A program made the translations under genes and the position numbers. Positions 59,259 through 64,000 of a DNA stretch of 64,000 nucleotides are shown here, in pieces (position 1 is the first letter of the stretch; each line of letters starts with the position of its first letter). Below the pieces are notes generated by a model. The model was not told where the DNA came from, did no database searches, and saw only the letters and a list, made by a program, of their open reading frames with translations. The stretch is from Lewinellaceae bacterium. GTDB lineage: Bacteria; Bacteroidota; Bacteroidia; Chitinophagales; Saprospiraceae. The stretch spans positions 496,001 through 560,000 of the forward strand of contig JADJRC010000001.1 in assembly GCA_016712415.1 (NCBI GenBank), read 5' to 3'.

Positions 59259-60656
59259 TCAAAGGTGTATCACCTCACCATACGCCGCTGCGGCCGCTTC
59301 CATCAGGGCTTCGCTCATGGTGGGGTGCGGGTGTATGGATTTGATGATTTCGTGACCCGTGGTTTCCAGTTTGCGGGCCACCACCACCTCTGCGATCAAC
59401 TCGGTCACATTGTAGCCGATCATGTGCGCGCCGAGCCATTCGCCGTATTTCTTGTCAAAAATGACCTTGACAAAGCCCTCCGGGTGCCCGGCGGCTTTCG
59501 CCTTGCCGGATGCCGTAAAGGGGAATTTGCCCACTAATACTTCGTATCCTGCTTCTTTGGCGCCCTGTTCGGTATAGCCGACTGAAGCAACCTCCGGCGA
59601 GCAGTAAGTACATCCGGGGATGTTGTTGTAGTCGATGGGTTCGGGGTGATGCCCGGCGATCTTTTCCACACAGGTGATCCCCTCTGCGCTGGCCACGTGC
59701 GCCAGCGCCTGGGTGGGCAAAACATCGCCGATGGCGTAGATGCCCGGCACGGTAGTCTGGTAATAATCGTCTACCTTGATAAACCCGCGATCGGTGGCAA
59801 TGCCCAGGTCTTCAAGTCCGATATTTTCAGTGTTGGGGGTAACGCCGGCGGCGCTCAAAACGACGTCGCAGAGGATTGTTTCCGTTGCGCCGTCCTTGCG
59901 GTTTTTCATGTGAACCTTGATCTCCTTACCACTGGTATCGACACTTTCCACGGCCCAGCCGGCATAGACCTTCATGCCTTTCCGGGTGTAGAGTTTGCCG
60001 AGTTCTTTGGAGATGTCGGGGTCTTCGCGCGGAACCAGTCCCTGTTCCAGAAACTCCACGATGCTGACTTCTGTGCCGAGGGTATGGTAGAAATAACCGA
60101 ATTCCACACCGATTGCGCCTGCGCCGACCACCACCATGCGTTTGGGTTGACTTTCCAGGCTCATGGCTTTGCGGTATTCAATGATTTTTTTGCCGTCGAT
60201 GGGCAGGTTGGGCAGTTCCTTGGCACGTCCGCCTGTGGCCACGATGATGTGTTTGGCTGTATATTCTGTCGCCTTGCCTTCGGCATCCGTCACCACGACT
60301 TTCGGACCCTTGGCGAGTTTTGCAGCGCCCATGATTACCGTGATCTTGTTCTTTTTCATCAGGAACTGGACCCCTTTGCTCATGCCCTCGGCCACGCCTC
60401 TGCTGCGTTTGATGACGGCCCCGAAATCGGCGCCGGACTTGCCGGCTTTGATGCCGTAGTCTTCCGCATGATTCAGGTATTCGAATACCTGGGCGCTTTT
60501 CAGGAGTGCTTTGGTTGGAATACAACCCCAGTTCAGGCAAATGCCCCCCAGACTTTCGCGTTCGATGATCGCAGTGTTTAGTCCCAGTTGAGAAGCGCGG
60601 ATAGCGGCAACGTATCCGCCGGGGCCGCTGCCTATGACGATAAGATCAAAATTCAT
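59259..60656 (-). CDS. lpdA: Dihydrolipoyl dehydrogenase (E3)
   Basis: 465 residues. Reoxidises dihydrolipoamide of pyruvate/2-oxoglutarate dehydrogenase complexes, reducing NAD. FAD motif GSGPGGYVAAIRA, the redox-active disulfide GGICLNWGCIPTKA (Cys40, Cys45), the NAD-binding GAGAIGVEFGY, the FAD motif TQALAHVASAEG-like GDVLPTQ, and the C-terminal HPHPTMSEAL with the catalytic His-Glu pair. All parts are present in normal order and the length is normal. It is not next to E1/E2 genes, so it may serve several complexes. Confidence 0.96.
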   Translation of the reverse strand: MNFDLIVIGSGPGGYVAAIRASQLGLNTAIIERESLGGICLNWGCIPTKALLKSAQVFEYLNHAEDYGIKAGKSGADFGAVIKRSRGVAEGMSKGVQFLMKKNKITVIMGAAKLAKGPKVVVTDAEGKATEYTAKHIIVATGGRAKELPNLPIDGKKIIEYRKAMSLESQPKRMVVVGAGAIGVEFGYFYHTLGTEVSIVEFLEQGLVPREDPDISKELGKLYTRKGMKVYAGWAVESVDTSGKEIKVHMKNRKDGATETILCDVVLSAAGVTPNTENIGLEDLGIATDRGFIKVDDYYQTTVPGIYAIGDVLPTQALAHVASAEGITCVEKIAGHHPEPIDYNNIPGCTYCSPEVASVGYTEQGAKEAGYEVLVGKFPFTASGKAKAAGHPEGFVKVIFDKKYGEWLGAHMIGYNVTELIAEVVVARKLETTGHEIIKSIHPHPTMSEALMEAAAAAYGEVIHL

Positions 60657-60739
60657 GGTTGTTTACTATTGGTCGGTGAAATACTGATCGAAATTACACC
60701 GGATGGCTCCGGTGAAAATATTATTTGGTTTTGGTGGGG

Positions 60740-60747
60740 CAAAGATA
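60740..60747 (-). promoter_or_regulatory. -7 element of lpdA
   Basis: TATCTTTG on the minus strand fits TAnnTTTG; predicted start about 60735, a leader of about 80 bases before ATG 60656. A TTTTC about 21 bases upstream may serve as -33. Confidence 0.5.
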
Positions 60748-60830
60748 ACGCATGGCGACAATTTTTTTGAAAATCGCAGGCGATACCATATTTCAACGCG
60801 AAATTAGAGGGCAGGTTTTTAAAAGAACCT

Positions 60831-60838
60831 TATATTTG
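60831..60838 (+). promoter_or_regulatory. -7 element of the exported protein at 60878
   Basis: TATATTTG fits TAnnTTTG; predicted start about 60843, a leader of about 35 bases before ATG 60878. Confidence 0.5.
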
Positions 60839-60877
60839 AAAACACAAACCACACATTTTACACCTAACAAGTTTTGT

Positions 60878-62400
60878 ATGAAACGGCTAAGCCTCTTCTA
60901 CCTCCTGTTTTGCATTGTCCCCGTGTTCGCCCAACCTACAGGAACGCTAAAAGTGGAAATGAGCGCTCCCTTTGAAAATGACCGCAAGCGCACTTATGTC
61001 ACCGATATGTTTCACGACAGTTCCGGCAACATTTACCTGGTCAAATCGGAAGATAAAACGACGATCGGAGAAGTGCTTGCAGGCCCTCTGGCCAAAAACG
61101 ATCCGACAGTCCTGCTCGAAAAATACGACGCTGCGCTGAATCAGGTATATTCAACGCCCCTGTTCTCGGAAGCGATGGGTGATAAGAAAGTGTACTACCA
61201 GGGTGTTTATGTGCTGAATAAAAAGCCCTGGTTTTTTTCGGCTTATTTCGACAGCGAACAGGATATGCGTTATCTGTACCGGCATGAACTGAAAGAAAAC
61301 GGCAAGCTCGGCGACCCGCTCAGGGTGGCGGAGATGGAGTCGCGAAAAGGCGGCGGCAGGTTCAATATCATCTTTTCGCCGGACAGCCTGTTGCTGGCGG
61401 TTGTTGCACGCCCGGCCGTAAAAGGCAAAAAACCTGAGGAATTGACTTTCCGTGTGTTCGACCGGGAATTCCATCTGGTGCGCGAAGGCAGCACAACGTT
61501 TCCCTATATCAATAAAGAAATGGACGTCAACGGTCTTACCCTGACCAATCAGGGTGATTTCAGCGCGCTGGTTTCCTGGGAAAAAGATAAAAACAGAGAT
61601 GGAAAACAGTTCGCCCAGGAAATATTCGTTTTCCCGAATGGCGAAAACGAGCCGCGTCGCATACCCCTCGATCTTGGCGAAAATTATGCGCTCCACTTTT
61701 TTGTCCTGCCCGACAAGAACGGCAATCTGTACGGCGTCGGGCCGTACAACCTTATTTCCAAACGGCAAAAATTCAAGGATGGCGTACCGCCCACCTCATT
61801 GGGAACGGCATGGATCAGGATCGATCATGCCACATGGGAACCCGGAAAGCCGGTATTGAACCTTTACAAGACCGAAACCAAAACCTTCATGGAGTCGAAG
61901 TCCAAACTCGTTTACGGATATGGTTTTCAGTATTTCCGCAATTACAAGGCATGGGTCACCGACGACGGCCGGGTTTTCCTGGACATGGAACAGGATTGGG
62001 GTACCGTAACGCAGGGGAATGCCCTGCACAGTACGCATAACCAGTCCGAAATGATCCTTCTTTTGCAGTTTGATCCGTCGGGAAAAGTGACGCAAGAGGT
62101 TATTGTGCCGCACAAGGTATCGGGTGGCGGTATTGTGCAGGGGCTGTTTCATATAGCCCTGCACAAGGGGGATACCTTTTATTTTATTTACAACGACAAT
62201 GCAAAATCCGAAAGCAACAACCCCACGTTGTGTTGTGTACCGTTGGGCCCGACGGCACGAAGACTTTCGATTCGGTTTTTGACTTCAAAGCGGTTGAAGT
62301 CTTCCTGCATACCCCAAATGTATTGATAACCGACAACAGCACGCTTGTCGTGGTGGGCAGTTACGGGCGGGATTTCCGGTTGTTCCGGTTGAAACTGTAA
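60878..62400 (+). CDS. Exported protein of unknown function, propeller-like (apparent frameshift near C-terminus)
   Basis: About 507 residues if the frame is restored. ATG 60878 is chosen because MKRLSLFYLLFCIVPVFAQPTG is a signal peptide; the longer in-frame start at 60752 is upstream of the -7 element. Body has repeated strands such as YLVKSEDKTTIGEVLA, KKPWFFSAYFDSEQDMRYLYRHE, LLLAVVARPAVKGKKPEELTFRVFD, DKNGNLYGVGPYNLISKRQK. It looks like a beta-propeller, with no recognised enzyme motif. The first frame ends at 62326 with ARRLSIRFLTSKR. From about 62250 another frame gives DGTKTFDSVFDFKAVEVFL and SYGRDFRLFRLKL-stop at 62400, a far better C-terminus; one base is missing in GGGCCCGACGG at 62245-62255. 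Confidence 0.7.
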
Positions 62401-62418
62401 AGGCGCCTTAACGGATTA

Positions 62419-63660
62419 CTACACCGTTTCCACATAGTCCAGATCGTCGCTGAAGGTTTCTTTCATGCCATAGAGTGCCAAAAAGGCGATTACCAGGCAA
62501 ACGGTTCCGATGATCCATGCTGCCGTAATGACGCTGCCGGTGGCTGCCGGGTCTTTCAGCCACTTGAACGAGGCGCCGATGGGGACCAGCATCCCCCGCG
62601 CGAAGTTGGGCACCGAAGTGGCCACCGTGGCGCGCAGGTTGGTGCCGAACTGTTCTGCGCCGATGGTTACAAAAATTACCCAGAACCCGACGGAGATGCC
62701 CAGCAGGAAGTGGGCGACATAAAAAGATGCCGGGGTGGAAAAGTTGCCGGCGAGGTAATAGATGACAGCAAAAACATCAAGGGTCAGGAATATCCACATG
62801 ACCTTCAACCGGCTTTTCAGGTACTGGCTGAGCAGACCCGAACCGATATCGCCGAGTATGAGCCCCGTGTAGCAGGCCGCTATAGCATTGCCGCCGGTGA
62901 TGCCGCTCAGGCCTTTGGCGTGGCCGAATTCGGGCGCCAGCGTGATCAGCACCCCGACCACGTACCAGGTGGGAAAACCGATCAGCAGACACCGCACAAA
63001 TCTTGAAAAGCGGTCCCAACTGGTGAAGAGCGACAAAAAATTGCCCCGGCTGACGCCGACCGCTGTTTTTACCTGCTGGAACATGCCCGATTCGCTTACG
63101 CTGATCCGCAACAGCAGCAACATCAGTCCGAGCCCGCCACCCACAAAGTAGCAGGTGCGCCATGGGAAAAACTGGTCGATCACCCAGGCCAGCAGCGCGC
63201 CGCTCAGGCCGATCGAGGCCACGAGCATGGTGCCGTATCCGCGTTTTTCCCTGGGCAGCACCTCTGAAACGAGCGTAATGCCGGCGCCGAGTTCGCCGGC
63301 CAGCCCGATACCCGCCATAAAGCGAAAAATGGCATAATCCGTGGCGGAGGTGGCAAACCCGTTCAGGATGTTGGCGATGGAATACAGGAATATGGAAAAA
63401 TACAGGACCCGCACACGGCCTTTTTTGTCGCCGAGAATTCCCCATATCAGTCCGCCGAGCAGCATGCCGGCCATCTGCCAGTTGAGCAAAGAGATGCCGG
63501 TATCTGTCAGGGCCTGTCCCTGAAAACCGAGGTCCTGAAGGCTTTTTACCCGGACAAATCCGAACAACAGCAGGTCGTATATGTCAACAAAATAGCCGAG
63601 TGCGGCTACAATTACAGCGGCATTCATGATGCGTTGGGTCGTCGGTGCTGGTGCAGTCAT
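62419..63660 (-). CDS. MFS transporter, sugar/organic-acid-type
   Basis: 413 residues from ATG 63660, twelve helices. GDKKGRVRVLYFSIFLYS carries the GxxxDRxGRR-like motif A after helix 2, and LPREKRGYGTMLVASIGLSG the second-half equivalent. The N-terminal FVDIYDLLLFGFVRV and FRFMAGIGLAGELGAGITLVSEV resemble the metabolite:H+ symporter (MHS) subfamily. The start overlaps by four bases (ATGA) the stop of the DAACS gene at the window edge, so the pair is one operon for uptake of small organic acids or amino acids. Substrate not determinable. Confidence 0.88.
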   Translation of the reverse strand: MTAPAPTTQRIMNAAVIVAALGYFVDIYDLLLFGFVRVKSLQDLGFQGQALTDTGISLLNWQMAGMLLGGLIWGILGDKKGRVRVLYFSIFLYSIANILNGFATSATDYAIFRFMAGIGLAGELGAGITLVSEVLPREKRGYGTMLVASIGLSGALLAWVIDQFFPWRTCYFVGGGLGLMLLLLRISVSESGMFQQVKTAVGVSRGNFLSLFTSWDRFSRFVRCLLIGFPTWYVVGVLITLAPEFGHAKGLSGITGGNAIAACYTGLILGDIGSGLLSQYLKSRLKVMWIFLTLDVFAVIYYLAGNFSTPASFYVAHFLLGISVGFWVIFVTIGAEQFGTNLRATVATSVPNFARGMLVPIGASFKWLKDPAATGSVITAAWIIGTVCLVIAFLALYGMKETFSDDLDYVETV

Positions 63661-64000
63661 GGTTTGGATGCGTGATAGTTTTCGTCCCAGCTCTTGGGTT
63701 TCGGGTCGCCCAGTTTGCCGATGCTTTTGGCGACGATCATGGATACGGTTGCGTCGCTGGTCACATTCGCGACAGTTCTGCACATATCAAGCGGCCTGTC
63801 GACCGCGAGGATGAGCGCCAGTCCGGCCTCCGGAATGCCCGCCTGGGCCAGCACGATCACCAGCATGACCATGCCCGCTCCGGGCACGGCGGCCGAACCG
63901 ATCGACGCCAGCGTGGCGGTGAGGATGATCCCCAATTGAGCCCCAAGCGAGAGGTCCATGCCGTATGCCTGGGCGATGAATACCGCCGCCACCGCCTGAT
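63657..64000 (-). CDS. Dicarboxylate/amino acid:cation symporter (DAACS), C-terminal part
   Basis: The last 114 residues are in the window; the start is beyond the right edge. AVFIAQAYGMDLSLGAQL, TLASIGSAAVPGAGMVML, and DRPLDMCRTVANVTSDATVSMIV are the conserved HP2/TM8 segments of GltP/GltT-type sodium or proton:glutamate/aspartate symporters (the DMxRTxxNVxGD substrate/sodium site, here with S for G). C-terminal KLGDPKPKSWDENYHASKP is a hydrophilic tail. Transcribed ahead of the MFS gene, with an ATGA overlap. Confidence 0.9.
   Translation of the reverse strand, partial: QAVAAVFIAQAYGMDLSLGAQLGIILTATLASIGSAAVPGAGMVMLVIVLAQAGIPEAGLALILAVDRPLDMCRTVANVTSDATVSMIVAKSIGKLGDPKPKSWDENYHASKP

Noticed and set aside
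1..64000. tRNA or rRNA genes
   Set aside because: No cloverleaf-like or rRNA-like segment was noticed; gaps are mostly under 450 bases and are described individually.

Overview
The window looks like chromosomal DNA from a gliding or surface-active member of the Bacteroidota, most likely near Saprospiria (Lewinella/Haliscomenobacter-like). The evidence is several very large secreted proteins with type IX secretion (T9SS) C-terminal domains, choice-of-anchor L and B domains, a CHU_C (gliding-motility-associated) C-terminus on two giant proteins, a FecA-like TonB receptor, and many promoters with the Bacteroidota -7 element TAnnTTTG. I see no rRNA, tRNA, CRISPR array or complete insertion sequence. 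The taxon is an inference from gene content.

Layout. 1-10 kb: three minus-strand secreted proteins (a truncated one at the edge, a metzincin/beta-helix protein, and a 1639-residue choice-of-anchor L protein) separated by good intrinsic terminators. 10-12 kb: a small copper/respiration operon (metal-binding lipoprotein, SCO1-like protein, c-type cytochrome). 12-22 kb: purB, a membrane glycosyltransferase-like protein, a choice-of-anchor B protein, a broken bile-acid/sodium symporter, an RMD1-like protein, a DinB plus beta-propeller lipoprotein pair, and rimO. 22-30 kb: a DUF2007-like protein, a propeller-amidohydrolase fusion, a membrane protein, an unknown exported protein and a kelch/T9SS protein ending in a palindromic repeat array. 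30-36 kb: ccmE, an SBP-less nitrate/taurine-type ABC importer, a membrane-bound AraC-type regulator, and a membrane protein. 36-47 kb: an aspartate aminotransferase, a membrane-anchored ASKHA-like protein followed by a MITE-like element, an outer-membrane barrel, a FecA-like receptor, ccmF and mutS. 47-59 kb: a roughly 2990-residue adhesin with 23 Ig/PKD-like repeats, then an ABC exporter pair. 59-64 kb: lpdA, an exported propeller-like protein, and an MFS/DAACS transporter pair cut by the right edge.

How the genes fit together. Cytochrome c maturation appears to be the System I variant: CcmE carries CxxxY instead of the heme-binding His, and CcmF is 11 kb away. The cytochrome c/SCO1/metal-binding operon would use this pathway and feed terminal oxidase assembly. 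The many T9SS clients and the FecA receptor point to an organism that digests polymers and scavenges iron at its surface.

Two things deserve most attention. First, six genes are interrupted by what looks like a one-base shift, mostly in or next to short homopolymers. This pattern suggests residual assembly indels as much as true pseudogenes. Second, a 9.7-copy heptanucleotide array sits between a good promoter/first ATG and the signal peptide of the metzincin gene, out of frame by one base, which is the architecture of a phase-variable switch. Intergenic DNA also carries several GTAC-associated palindromes and a 248-bp element with 31-bp terminal inverted repeats.
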